From assembly GCA_021234155.1 (NCBI GenBank), contig JAJEKV010000013.1, forward strand, positions 22,294,065 to 22,358,064: a stretch of DNA of 64,000 nucleotides. The letters run 5' to 3'. The position numbers and the translations under genes are program-made. Every line of letters begins with the position of its first letter. Position 1 is the stretch's first letter. This DNA is from Isoetes taiwanensis (lineage: Eukaryota > Streptophyta > Lycopodiopsida > Isoetales > Isoetaceae). Positions 25,136 to 37,745 of this stretch are shown in pieces. The notes beneath the pieces were generated by a model. The model saw only the letters and a list, made by a program, of their open reading frames with translations. It was not told the DNA's origin and ran no database searches.

Positions 25136-27383
25136 CAGGGGGTTTTCTTTGTGTTTTTGTACGTTTTTCACAAAGGTTTTCCTAAGATTTCATGGCGTAT
25201 TTGAATGGATGTACTAATGCGTACATCTAGAGTGCACCATTTCTTAGTCGTTGATTTAGCTTTTTTTTTTTCAATGGTCCAACATCCAAGGGCTCACAAC
25301 AAAGCCCTCTTTTTTTTTTTAGGGCTGAACATGCAAGCCTCGTGGATAGCATTTTAGGGCATTCTTTGCCCTAAAAGCTTGGTTCTGCGAGCTTTAGTCT
25401 CCGGGCATCGGGTGCATCTAGGGTCAAAAAATTCATGGAAGTCGATGAACTTGGATCGTGATGCATTCTAGCTATGTAGTCTTGGAGTTGATGATGCATT
25501 ACGGCTATGGCGCGCTCGGGCTTTGCAAAATCGGCCGATAAATTCGGAAGTTCACATTTGAATTGATTTTAGCGAGAACCGCTCGGGCCGACCGTATAAT
25601 CAAAGGGAGCTAAACGGGGACAAAAGCTGAAGTCCAGCGAGAAGAGACGGATTCAGGTAGGATGAAAGCGGAAAGCGCATGGGAATCATTGTGTTCGCTC
25701 TGTTTTTGATCAATGCAGTTTTGAGCTTAAATGCGAGTTTTTCGGTCTTTATTATTTCTTGCATCGGGAGTTTGAGGCCTAGTTTCAAAGGAACCGCAAA
25801 TGTGACCTTGTCATTTTTAGAATCAAGATTTAGGTCTTTTGCAAATTCAACACATGAAGAAAATCTAAACGGCTGCAGATTTAGGCCTTGTAGCCGTGTT
25901 GCTTCTCAAGAACTAGGGATTCAAGCTTTGAATTTCGCTTGGGATTAATCCCTTTATATTCTTTCAAAGCTTTTGATTCATAGCTTTTACCCAATAGCCC
26001 GAAGTTTCCGGAGCTGATAAATATTCTTTGTATTCTTTATAAAACCTTCACGAGGGATTCAAATCCTCAATCTTTGCCTATATCATTGATAGTGGGCTTA
26101 ACTAAAGAACTATTGTGGCGACATAAGGATCCGATACCCACGAAGGTATGCCCGATTTTTATCTTTGTAATGATACAAGAAAGAAAGAACATTTGATTCC
26201 TTCTCTATCTTGATTAATTTCTGTGATGTATAAGCATATCAAGCTGCTTCTTGGACAGGGTAAATATCAAGAATCGGACGACAAAAATAGGCCATACACT
26301 AGCATAAGAAGCCGATTTGGCTGTGGGCTCATCCTTGATAAAAATAATCGAACCCGGCAGAGCTAAAGCGCCTCTCTAAGGAGATATTGGGTCGGATTCA
26401 GAACTAGTTGTCTGAGAGGTAAGCTTGAAGTTATGATAGACTGAACAAATTCATGATAGAGGGAACATTTGCTCTTAATCTATCTTGATTATTTCTATGT
26501 ATTGATCAAGCAATGTTATGATAAACCTGCGAACAGGGGCAAACATTCAGTAATTTCCACAAATCATAAATTTGTTTGTCATATCCACTATGGCAATGTA
26601 ATGCGGTTGAACAAACCTATTATGAGGTATTTTTGAAAAATAAAATAGTTCTCGTTCATTCTTTCTAGATTCTATCTTGGCTTGCCAAATAGTATTCTTT
26701 GGGTTTCAATAGCTTACTGGCAGACCATCTAATTTAGTGTCTACTAAAAGGGAATGGATATGCCTTGCTAGATTATTGGTCTATTGAAATAATGACGGAA
26801 GGAATGGGAGAATCGGGCTATATGGAATTAGAGGAGGAGCCCAAACTTCACGCCAAGTCTACATGGGGCGTTTAAGTTTTATCGTATTGAATACTAGTGG
26901 TTTTGGTCAAAGATTTGTCATGTTCTTGGAAAGTTTTTTGCATATGTCTTTGCTCAAAATATGCTAACGCTAATGTATTCTACGTACTATTCTCTCTATG
27001 CGGGTTCGAAAAATTTTGCAAGATGTTGATATCTCTAGTAATGCTTACGATGGCAATTGCACAAACAACTAAGGAAGATCAAGTTTGTCGCATGATCCAT
27101 TTCTATTTTATATGTGTAACTACCAATGCCTCTGATTTCTATTCATCCAAGACAAATTGGCGCGTTGTTGCAACAATGCTATTTTAGAATGATTTCAAGA
27201 CAATTTGAGCGCATTGTTACAATGTTGTCATTTTAGAGCCTATAAATTATGCAATTTAAAATATATGGTTTGCAATAACACTTCAATCATTTTGTACTTT
27301 TATTTTATTTTGATTTTTATATTTTTCTTTACCTCGAAGTTTATCTATTTTGTTTTTTTTTTGTGTCCGAAGGGTAAAAATTT
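25136..27383. other. No recognised gene
   Basis: Sequence after the Ty1/copia fragment. It has T and A homopolymer runs near 25.26 and 25.31 kb, and weak frames at 25679-25948 and 26897-27187 without motifs. It may contain decayed remains of the same copia element, but I could not show that. Confidence 0.35.
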
Positions 27384-27848
27384 TAATATAACAACCAACA
27401 TAACTACTATGAACATTAATTAACACAAACCATTACATTAGACATGTTTAAAATTAAATTCCCCTTAAACCCCTTTTTGTTTGGGTGCATATTCACACGG
27501 GTGACGTGAGGGGCGGCCGAGAGCCCACAATAATTATGTTTTGCATGTACAAAATCAACACCATATAGTATATTGCACGAAATCTTATAGTATTTTGCAA
27601 ATCTTGTTATACAGTATAACAAATTCTATATATCCATATCCCACAAACGAGGAACTTTGTGTACGGTGTAGATTAAGGAATAAGGGGTGAATATGCCTAT
27701 CCAACAGCTCTCGTTGCCCGAAGTCACCCCCCGTTTGAATATGCACCCAAACAAAAGGGGGTTTAAGGGGGAATTTAATTTTAAACATGTCTAATGTAAT
27801 GGTTTGTGTTAATTAATGTTCATAGTAGTTATGTTGGTTGTTATATTA
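27384..27848. mobile_element. Foldback MITE with long inverted ends, copy 1
   Basis: An inverted-repeat element of about 465 bp with no coding capacity. The inner inverted repeat opens with ACACAAACCATTACAT at 27423 and closes with its complement at about 27810; it runs about 75 bp inward to TTTGGGTGCATATTCA. Outside it, an outer inverted repeat of about 38 bp (TAATATAACAACCAAC) continues the symmetry to 27384 and 27848. A second copy of the inner element lies at 63180-63555. The superfamily is unknown; TTAA beside the inner ends is part of the palindrome and not proof of a target repeat. Confidence 0.8.
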
Positions 27849-28099
27849 CAACCAACAAGAAAAAGTAAAAGACTTGGGAAGTTGGAAAGATCCTCCTCCA
27901 ACTATTGCAAGGTTGTAATATCTTTTCTTTCAAACAGTTTTCCTTGGTTTCTTTAGTTTTTCTGTATATGTTTTCTTTCTTCGATATCTTTCCATGTGCC
28001 CATTTCTTGCCCCATTCTTTGATCCATCCCGTGACCTATTTGAGTTTTGTAGAAGGTCGTCATAGTTCCACTATTTTCAAGCTTTGGAAAGAACAAAAG

Positions 28100-29640
28100 A
28101 AGAGTTTGAAGTCTCACAGAATTTTCTAATATAAAGCAAGGACGTATTGAATTTGAAAGAGGTAGAGGAGGTAGTTTTCTTAAGATCCAAGCCTTTTGAC
28201 TCTAAAATTTGGGAAAAAATGACCAGATATAGAGTTATCAAAATCGATGTGATTGTGGCTCCATCCCAAAAAGAAAGGGATGGATTTGAGATATAATATC
28301 TGTCCAAGAGACAGAATACTCTATCAACTCGTTTTCTTTTGGTGCTCCAAGAAAAAACATTGGAGGATGAGGGTGCTTGATAGATGAATAAGGAGGCAAA
28401 TTTATCCTAACCTGCCCTTTCACCTTGTGACATATTTTTCTTCCCCAATTTCTGTGCCCAAGATGGGATGTTGTAAAAGTCTCCTATTACTATCCAATTA
28501 TCCATTGTATGAGACTGTTGCCAAACTCCAATTTTCCTTCATTGTACTTCTCTCTCATTAGGCTCTGTGAAATAATAAATATAAATGAGTCCTAGAATGC
28601 CATTTATGTATTTAGAAATACAGAATATTATCTCCCTGATGTGTGGAAAAAATGTCCAGAAGAGGACAGATTTCTCCAGATTGTCACAATTTCTCCCTTA
28701 GTTCCATTTGCTGCAGACTAAATCGAGATGCTACTTGGAAAAATTCAGTTACCAATTTGCTCCCTTGGAAGTCTATGTTCTTGTAAAAGCATGATATCGG
28801 CATGTAAAAAGCAATAATAGCCCTTCTCCTTTTAAAAAGGACCCTTAATGCCTCTTAGGTTCCAAGTAACTATCTTCATTGGGATTCCATCCGGGTGTGT
28901 GTAGCAGGACCATCTTCAAAAAATTAAAGTTGCCTTCTGTTTCTACTCTTAACTGCAGTTCTAGGCATAGGAGTGAAAAAAGAGTCCAAATTTTCCTAGA
29001 AAGGAATAGAATAGAATAGAATAGAATAGAATAGTTTTTTTAACGTCCACGGAGATGGAATCTCTGAATCCTTATTGGTATTAACCTCAAGAGTAAAGAG
29101 CACTTGCTCCATGGATTCAGGAATTATTATCTACAAAATCTCCTTATCTTGTCCTGCATTAGGAACTATGCCAGCCTATTTGGGATCAGCCTGTTTGAGA
29201 GCAACATCTGAGACTATCACTTGTTCACTGCATAGTTACTTGAGAACCAAGTTCCCAACTTGGTCCCTGTTTCGAAACTAGTTTCCAGGATCCCTATTTC
29301 TTTTAATGGTTTAGCACAACAAAGAGCTAAAAAAACCTCTGTGACCTAAGAAATCATTCTACTCTATTTCTTCGGATCACGAATTGCATGGTCATCAACA
29401 CTATCTGGTGGAAGCCCTAGAAGTTTGGAAACTGCATCACCACAGGTCCTCGCCTTCATCTTTGGCATTGCCCAGTAAGACTGGTAACAATGAAAAACCT
29501 GGCTGCACTGCCTACTACCAACAAAAATCATTTAAGAAAGAGTTTGGAATCGAAGTGACTAGGGAATCGATCTAGTAGGAGAAAGAAATCAGATAACTAG
29601 GGGATTTGAGAGAAAGACGCCAAGTACAAGACTAAAGAAA
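28100..29640 (-). mobile_element. L1-like LINE remnant (end of ORF1 and ORF2 endonuclease)
   Basis: On the minus strand an ORF2-like start lies at 28879 with MKIVTWNLRGIKGPF and then MLLQEHRLP, the opening of an AP-type endonuclease as in L1. A later SGHF stretch near 28.2 kb fits the closing SDH-type motif. Upstream, from about 29640 to 28890, frames reading DAVSKLLGLPPDSVDDHA and similar look like the end of a preceding ORF1, but that part is less certain. There are several frame breaks and no reverse transcriptase is seen. A short tail piece of another LINE interrupts it at 29003-29055. Confidence 0.6.
29003..29055 (-). mobile_element. Tail-only LINE insertion
   Basis: Read on the minus strand, only the last bases of the local LINE family are present: TCTCCGTGGACGTTAAAAAA followed by about six TATTC units. 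The same end occurs at 54076-54130. The L1-like remnant continues on both sides, so this looks like an extremely 5'-truncated insertion of about 50 bp. Confidence 0.65.
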
Positions 29641-30050
29641 CCATGACATTGATCTAATAAGTACTGCCCCCTTTTAGCTAATATATTTTGCTGCTTGCTT
29701 GGTCTTGTATTTTATTATCCATTCTTCTATTGCTTTTGTGAACTTGCTACAACAGACAATCGAGAAAAACCACAAACACAAACAAAAACACTATTATAAA
29801 ACTACCATCCGACAAACGTTGCCATAGCTAATTCATGTTTGACAATACTTGTTATAGGATCTCCCCTCGAATTTCGTATCTACCTGCGTATCTTTTCCTA
29901 TCACCACCAGTTTGCACTCATCCTATTTGCTGCCATTCTAGAAACCTTACATAAATTGTCAATGGTATAGAGCTAATTTTAAAGACCTTCCTCTTTTTTT
30001 TGACAACAACACTACAACATCTCACATAGAGTAGGGCAAGTATAACAAAT
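29640..30050. other. No recognised gene
   Basis: Spacer between the L1-like remnant and the next LINE piece. It contains a T run at about 29994 and no supported feature. Confidence 0.35.
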
Positions 30051-30059
30051 GAAATACCT

Positions 30060-31210
30060 ATGATGGATAACATGGTTGATATGTATTGTCACAATTAGAT
30101 GTTCCACAAAATCACTCAATGTTGTGTATAGGCTTCATGAAAATGTGTCTGCGCACATGTCCCCATTAGATAATTTTGTCAACAATAATGTGGAGCTACG
30201 TCAAGGTTTTTCCTCTTCCCTACATTGTTTTGTTTGTATATTGACCAGTTTGAAGATTGGTTTGTCCAACATAAGGGTGGGGTAGTGCATCTTGCTCATC
30301 ATATCATTAGACAATTATTACATGCAGTTGTTATTCTCTTGCTCCATACACCAACTAGTATGCAACACCTAGACCCACTAAGTAGCTTCCGTCAAAACAC
30401 TGGTATGCGAGTCAACTTGATGAAGACCAAGGTTTTGGTGGTTTCCTCCTTATGGCAGCCCAAGTCACCCCCAGTTCTCCTATCAAGGGGCAATTAGTGG
30501 GGATGGTGTAAACATACAAGTACGACTACATGTTACTAGTTCCATTAGGCACATTTATTCTATATAGTAATAGAACCAGTGATTCTATATAGTGTGGAGG
30601 TGTGGGGCCATGTGATAACATCTATTACATGAGACCACAACAGCATGAAACAAGTAAAGATAACTCATTAAAGGGACGAAATTAACCCTACTCTGACTCA
30701 TGGACCACAAATATATTAGCACGCCTGATTTTGAAAAGATGTGGAGGCATTGCATTTGCACATGGTAACTCAAAATTGAGACAGGTAGGTCGGTAGATGA
30801 ACCAAGGGATCTAGAACCTGCAAGTTTTGTCAGATATAAGGACCCTGTGAAATGAATGACATAACTCTAGATTTATCCAAAGATTTAGGTTACCAGGAGG
30901 AAAATGCAACTTTCTTGGCCCCACATCAATCTCTATATGCTTCTACAGACATCTGAGATAGCTGCACTAGCATAATATATGCTAGAGGCGCTAGAGAAAC
31001 ATATCCAATTGCTTGAATAAAATGCCAACGACGGTAGTTTGATGTGCACTTATTTCTGAGTAGGTTCATTACTATCAAGGTTTTCCGAAATCCCTTCTGG
31101 GCGAGGTTTTTTAATCCGAACTAGTAATACGTTTAATGCATCCATTGTATTTAGTGCCATAGACCTTTGGTCTCCGAGAATATTAAAAATCAATTCAATT
31201 CAATCAAATG
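30060..31210 (+). mobile_element. LINE copy 2, reverse transcriptase and 3' end
   Basis: Decayed RT motifs are read on the plus strand: a LRQGFSSSLH-like block equal to the usual RQGCPLSPTLF, then FCLYIDQFEDWF, then a degraded catalytic box (LLHAVVILL where other copies have LIYADDVDLL), then GMRVNLMKTKVLVVSS, which matches DMRVNLAKTKVVLISS at 37.6 kb. The 3' end at about 31.09-31.2 kb has GGTTTTTTAATCC, GGTCTCCG and a CAATT tail at 31191-31205. The loss of the YADD aspartates shows it is inactive. The 5' edge is uncertain. Confidence 0.75.
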
Positions 31211-32776
31211 GATGCATGCAATAGAGTTTTGCAGTACCTAATGTTTAGCAATCACATCTCTTTCATTTGTCTATTTTTGAAGATTCAATCTCCAATCATG
31301 CTCGCAGAAGTTTCAGGTATGTTGATATAAGTGCACGGCTGATTCGCATACGTATAATTAATATATCATACCTCCTTCCCATCCTTGTGAAGGCTAGAGG
31401 GTTTCTAAAGGATTTTTTAAAGACTTGCATGCTTTATATCATATGACATGGTTACTTGACTACCATGCTGAATTTGGATAGAGTTTCCGTTAACATTTAA
31501 ATGATGGGGAATTGGCAATGTCCTCTATACATTGCTCTCTAGTACTATAGGTCATTATAATTGTCGTGGAACTAAGGTCAAGGCTCGAAGCTTATACAAG
31601 TGCAGTTCCAGCACGGGCATGCAAAGAGTTGCTTCAGTACAAGATATAAGTTTGCAGGTAAAACGAGTTAGAAATCAGAATAGGATTGAAATGGAAGTAA
31701 CTGCTATGTGAGATAGGGGCATTTGACTCAAATATCTTCCATTATACAGGAATGGGTGTTAGGGGGGAATGGATTTGTTTGTGCAAAGTACCATAGTGAA
31801 ATCATTTCATGTTAAGTATCAATTCCTACTAGCAGTTAGGTTATCGTACAAAGGGCAAATAATGGAAACTTGCTTTCATACTGGCACTTAAGCTAGTTAA
31901 TTTAAGATTTGGTTAAATTTCAACTATGGTTAACTTAACAAGATCCCTTCCATATCGATAATAGTTAAGTCAAGTTAAAATTTTAATCAGTACTTTATTT
32001 TAAGCTAGAAGTTAAATGACCTAAGAACAAAGTTCATCCCAAAGCTTTATGTAGTGTGGAAAAATTCTAGGCCTAGAATTTATTTTTGGTTGTATTGGTT
32101 GTATTGGTGAAAATATTCTCTTTGATTTCTGGTAAAGGTTCAAGTCCATGTATCATATCTTGATCCATAGTCTCTAGGGTATATATATATACTTCAAAAT
32201 TATAGGCATCCCAAATCATAATTGACCATTATCAAAACGAAAAAGTGATAGAGGCCCCAACATATGCTCGGGGCCATGGAATCAATGGAACCACCCTCCA
32301 TCGATGTAGTCAAGGATGCATCTGCTTCATATTTCTACCATAACACGGACGAAAACATCCTTTGATTAAATACAAGATGGGCTCATTATTATATTAGCAG
32401 CCCCATGTCTTTTTATTTGTTTAAGTCTAGTTTCCATTCCCGAACCACCAACTTTAATAACTGAAAAATATATCCTTATAATAATGTTCCACTTTTCAAT
32501 TCTTTTGGTTCAACATCATATGAAAATTGCTTAGAGTTCCTTTTAAAAGCACTGAGCTATATGCCCTAGCTTAATTTATTAAAAATATGGATGTTGCCAA
32601 TGTGGGATGACGTAAAAGAAAATTCCTCCTTCTCCTCCATTTTATTTTAGCGTATATCCATTCTATATGTACAGTTTGTAGATTCTTCATATTTTTATGT
32701 TTCCACACTAAAACCACCTCAGTACATGTGACGCCTTGCACATTCGTTCCATATTGTCAATCAGTTATTTGATATC
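31211..32776. other. No recognised gene
   Basis: AT-rich sequence without supported frames or motifs. A short TA dinucleotide run lies near 32.18 kb. Confidence 0.4.
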
Positions 32777-33140
32777 GTTGCATGTTCTATAACTCCCATC
32801 AATTCTAAAGGTACTCTGAATGCAATGAGGAACAGTTGTTGGATTCCCTTTATGTATCAAAATCATCAATTATAACAATATCTTTTGAGATGCTAGACTA
32901 TTGTGTTAATAAGTCATCTTCATTCTCATCAACTTATTAAATTTAATTTAGAACTAACAAACCACTTATTATATATTGTCGCATATTGACTCTACAACTT
33001 CAATCCATTCTAGCAGTACTCTTAATGTAATTAGGAACGGTTGTTGGATCCCTTTTCTCTATCAAAATCGTCATATAAAAATACCTATTTAGATGCTAGA
33101 CTCTGTGTTAAGTCGTTTTCATCCTCCTCGGCCTTTCAAA
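32777..33140 (+). repeat. Diverged direct duplication, period about 202 bp
   Basis: Two adjacent units (about 32777-32940 and 32979-33140) share the order AATTCTA / AGTACTCT, AGGAAC, GTTGTTGGAT, TATCAAAATC and GATGCTAGACT. They differ by many substitutions and small indels, so the duplication is old. Confidence 0.65.
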
Positions 33141-33491
33141 TATAAAATAGAAAGGATTAACAAACCACAACCAACAATTCAAAGAACTCTAAATATCAAT
33201 ACCAGCACTAGCCTCCAACTTTTTTCTAGTTGCCACTCCTTTGTCTCTATGGAAGTAAAAATGCTTATGTACCTACCCATCTATCCATCCATCCATCTTT
33301 TCCATGAAAATTCAGACTATTAGTCCATCAAATGGGATCAAATTACGCGCTTTTACAACTCGATTGAATTGTTGTACATCAACTCAAACCAGATTTCAGA
33401 TGTTCAACATAAACTACATGTTAGTGGCATAAATACATGTACCATTATAAGTCCAGATTATATATACAAGAAATTTATCGCACATTTCTCT

Positions 33492-33599
33492 TTACTGGCT
33501 TGGTGTCAGTTAGAACCCCCAAGTATTCTGAACAATTGTCGTGAACATTTTTTGTTTACTGGCTTGGTGTCGGTTAGAACCCCCCAGTATTCTGAACAT
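33492..33599 (+). repeat. 66-bp spaced direct repeat
   Basis: TACTGGCTTGGTGTC plus about 27 more bases occurs at 33492 and again at 33558 with few differences. The two units are separated by about 24 bases. Confidence 0.8.
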
Positions 33600-33889
33600 G
33601 TTTTTGTCATGGCATGAACCTAGTGAAGGTGTTTTTTTTCTAAATTCATTGGGCATTTCAAGATGAAAAACTTTCTAATAAACAATCCATTGATGTTGGT
33701 GTTGGAATGTTCTGAATGTTAGTGCATATAGAAGGAGTTATATTTGATGCAAGCAATTCTAAGGACTTTCTGTTTAGGACCATTGAATTTTTAGTTATGG
33801 GTCTTCAAGAGAATCCAAGAACTATGGGAAGAGAAGTGTGGGAAACATGGGGTGGGTAATAGGTGTTTATCCTTCCTATTGTAATGCAG

Positions 33890-34030
33890 TGATCAATTTT
33901 TGTTCTCATCGAATTTCTTCCTTAAAAATTACCATCGCATGACACGTTACATTCATGGCATTTATGGCGGGCATCTAATTATGAGCATATGACATGGTGC
34001 ATTTATGGCATTTATGGCATTTATGGCGGG
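33890..34030 (+). repeat. GCATGACACGT / GCATTTATGGC repeat, lone relative of the 40 and 43.8 kb ends
   Basis: The order TTCCTTAAAAATTA, GCATGACACGTTACATTCAT and repeated GCATTTATGGC resembles the inverted repeats at 40.28-40.41 kb and 43.80-43.96 kb. The orientation is that of the 43.8-kb copy. It could be a solo end or a deleted relative of the element between those repeats. Confidence 0.5.
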
Positions 34031-34259
34031 CATCAAGCCCTGAGACCAGTCGAAAAATAAACGAAAAATAAAAGACAAACCCTGCGCCCGCTTTTGCCCG
34101 GTTTGCCTTGGATTTGGGAAGTTGGATCCAGATCCAATGAGATACGCTCCTCGGCCAAGCACCGTTGTAGGTTTGCAATGAAGACTTCGACGGATCTTTG
34201 TTTGCGGATGATTCCTACCCGGACTGGTGCCAATTTTGTTTTGTTCTAGCATGGCACTG

Positions 34260-36355
34260 TTAAAATGTAGTTCACATTAGATATCAGCTAAAGTTTTGGG
34301 CTCTGGCTTTTTAGCGAGCGAGCAATCTTTTGGTTGGATTTGTGATTCCAACCACTTCCTTTCCATCTTTGTCTTATACATTGCGAGGAGGCTTTGCTTG
34401 ATAATTACATCTTACTTGCGAAATTCTATTGCTCTAGATTTGCCATTGCCATAAGTCTATCAATAAGGATTTGCAGCTTGAGGTTATGCTGGATTTCGAC
34501 CATTCTTCGATGGAATATTTGTAATCAATTATGTAAGATTCACATGAGCTTCTAGAATAGCAGCAGTGATGGAGGTGGGCGTGACCGGTGTGCTTGTGAA
34601 CCCGATTTCTCTTCTAGCTACTGCCGGTTTAGTTGATGGGTGTCGCAAAACGGCAAAAACAATTTCCTTCAAAGACTTGCTATGAAATCTAAATGCCTTT
34701 GCTTAGGATGTCATGCGGCTTGCATGCGGCGTTTTTTTCATTTTTATGCATGTGAACGGGGGCATAATTGCCCATTTGCCATATTTATTTGACCTATTCC
34801 AATGGCCTCTGTGGATTTCTTTGGTGGACTAGCTTGCTATGGCACTGCTCGCATTTGCCATGCCTAATGCAGCTCTTCTTTAAGTGAGCCGGTTTCTTCC
34901 AACAAGCGGCACCGGTTAGATGCAGCCCCGGCATTTTGCTTCTCGCGAATCTTGGAGGCAATAAATCTCTGACTTTATGCTTCCTTCTTCACGCCATAGT
35001 TGCCCTTTTTATTTGTGAATGTCATATGCTTCCTTCATAGCCTAATTTTTGCCTTTACTGTTGAAGAGAAGATTGAGGCGTAATGTGATGTATTCAAGTA
35101 AGCCCTCTGCATCAATGTCATACCGCCATGGCCAGGTGTGATAGATGTTGGGAATCCGAGATTGCGGTTGCAAGCAAGCTTTGCGAGCAAGTCCAGGATC
35201 GGTTTTTATGAACCCATAGGGTATTCAATTTGATTGCATAGAAGGAGCTCATTTTTTCTTTGCCTTTCTTTTCCAATGAATTTCTTTGGCATTCTTGGTA
35301 CCTCAAATAGTTAAGATGATATTTTCGACCGCTTTGGAAATTGAATTCATTCTCAATCAGATGCATTTTATAGTGATAAAGGTGCAAAAGGAAGGAAGGA
35401 AATCAAGGTTGCATCTAAGAGTACCAAAAGGCTGTCTATTTTAGAAGTATGGATATGAAGCCATTAAGTGTTAAGTGTTAATTGTTTGGTGTAAAGCATT
35501 GATATTAAATAGTAATTGAATATGCCTTTCGTAAATGTAGGAAGAGGCAGGAACTTGGTTTTCACATATAGTCGCTTCTTAAGCTAACATAATTCATGAA
35601 AGACCAAAAGTCGGTGTAGCACTTGTCTTCACCTTTGTTGAATTGCCTTCTACATTATCACCATGGTTGAAAAGCTCTGATTGGAGAAAAGGCATTGGAC
35701 AAAAGACATTCGATAAACAAGGATTGTCTTTATATATAGTGGATCCAAGACTACCAATAAACCATTCGATGCTTACAGTCGATCTGGAAAATCATCACTA
35801 TTATCTCATGCTTCCAAGGATTTGTCTGCTGATGTAGAAATGTGAGACTATAGCTTTATGAAGTCTAGAATTAAGAGATATTTTTGCTAGTTCTTCAATT
35901 TACTATTTATTCACATGCATGCCCTACTCTATAATACTTATGTAATACTCTTAGGAACTGATTTATTTACTATGTGGTACCATAGTTGTAACTAACTTTG
36001 TATAGCCTTAGAAATACATATTACAAAGTTAAGATTCTCAACTTAGATGTGACATATTAATGCTTGCATATTATTTATGCAAGATAACATGACCAAGTTT
36101 TGAAAGACATGGAAAACTTAGATCATTTGGTAGCAAAGTAGGAGCAAGCCTTGAAATTAGTGTCTAGTGGAGCAAAATAATAACTTTAGGGTTTCATGAC
36201 ATTGCGTATATTACTTTGTAAATGTCAATAGCAAACAAACTTTTAAAGAAGTTACTTCAAGTTATAGTTCCTACAAGTTTTAGCAATTTGGACATTTTCA
36301 TTTGTAGTTTGTTATTAAGTTATTGAATGTTATTGCGGGTTGCATTCTAGACTTA
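34260..36355. other. No recognised gene
   Basis: Frames such as 35118-35387 minus and 35643-35837 plus have no known motif. Nothing else is supported here. Confidence 0.4.
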
Positions 36356-36356
36356 T

Positions 36357-37745
36357 TGAAGGAAGGAAGGAAGGTTCTTTTATCGTCCGCGGAGGCCAAT
36401 CGGCCCTATGGGACCCAAATTACACCAGTGCAAAGAAGCCCGGTTGCTACCCGGATTAAACCCCTAGGAGGGAAAACCGTCGCAAAGAACAAGCATCTTG
36501 TGACTATACAAATATACATATACACATGAATTCCGGCACCTCGGATAGGGCGCCCGGGCGAGGTGAGTCCGCAGATCCAAAACCTCCCCGGAGGTAGGAG
36601 CCAAGGGATCGAACCCGGCAGATGTCTTGGTGTAGCTCGTGGCAGAGCGGCACCATGTCACACCAAGAGAATGTAGCCAGCCCAACCGAATTACAGCTTC
36701 CACACTGAAGCGTGCATGTCTTTCATCCTCAACAACCCCGCCAGGCAACACCGACAAGCCTGTGCCCCGCCGCCTCCAACCCACCTGACCATGCCTCTGC
36801 CAAGATGGTGGGGCCCCCTGCTCACTGATGCGATGATCCTTCGCTTTTCTCATGGCAACTGAACGCGTAGAGCTGGGCCTCGAACTGTAAGCGATGGGGG
36901 CTTTTGTAGTGTGCCATCTTTTACTGCCTGCAGGCTGATGGTCCCAGAGCTTCCTGTGAAACAAGCAGTCCAAGTACCCTCGCCTCATCCTCCTTCCACG
37001 GCTGCCTCCTCAGGAAAAATCTTGATGCATTCTATGTAGGAGTCTACGTTCCAGCGCGCCAGCCACTGGGCTCTCTTGTCCTTCCAACAAGCCCTGAGTC
37101 GTTGCGGGCTCATCGCCACAGCGTAAGCCAAGTGCGGGAGCCGAGTGTCGCCCATGCTGGCCACCTTCTGGAAATAAACAATGTGTCTATCGAGGGCCGC
37201 ATGCTGCAGGGGCATGAATCCTGTCTCCTGCAACAAGATCTGATATGGAACTGATATGGACCTGCTCTAAGTCGTTCCAAGTCGCCAAAGACACCACTGG
37301 GCCCCACACCTCGACCCCATACAGAAGAACTGGCTCCACCAGTGCCCGGAACAAATGTGACTGGTGGCCCCAGTCATACAGCTCTGCCCTGTGACTATTG
37401 TTTTGCATTGCGTACAGCGCCTTCCAACCTGCGTTCACCCGAAGGCGAATGGATACATCCCAATACATTGAGGACGGAAATTCCACCCCCAGGTACTTGT
37501 AGCTGGGTGTGACCTCCACCATCTGTCCCTCCTTGATAAGTGGCCCTTGGTGCTTGGATGACGTGAGGAGGATATGAGGACCACCTTAGTCTTGGCCAGG
37601 TTGACACGCATGTCCGTCGCCTGGCAGAATGTGTCCAGGGCATCTAGGTGTGCCTGCATGCCCTCTGGTGTATGGGACAAGAGGTCCACATCATCCGCAT
37701 AGATGAGCTGCCGGATGAAGGATAACGCACCATAAAAGAACAATT
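36357..37745 (-). mobile_element. LINE copy 3, RT to 3' end, 5'-truncated
   Basis: This is the least decayed LINE piece. On the minus strand it opens inside the reverse transcriptase with SFIRQLIYADDVDLL at about 37.70 kb, continues through DMRVNLAKTKVVLISS, then YKYLGVEFPSS, ALYAMQNNSHRAELYDWG and ALVEPVLLYGVEVWG (37187-37522), and RACWKDKRAQW (near 37.09 kb). Near 36.75 kb a VEDERHA stretch fits the C-terminal zinc-binding region. A few frame shifts remain. The 3' end carries AGGCCAATCGGCC-type sequence on the plus strand and a GGAA (CCTT on the minus strand) tandem tail at 36357-36373. Truncation just before YADD is typical of incomplete reverse transcription. Confidence 0.85.

Noticed and set aside
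27423-27810. TTAA beside the inner MITE ends as a piggyBac target duplication
   Set aside because: TTAA is part of the larger palindrome, and copy 2 lacks it on both sides.
36601-36625. tRNA-like GGTTCGATCCC word
   Set aside because: It lies inside the LINE ORF2 end and has no partner arms.
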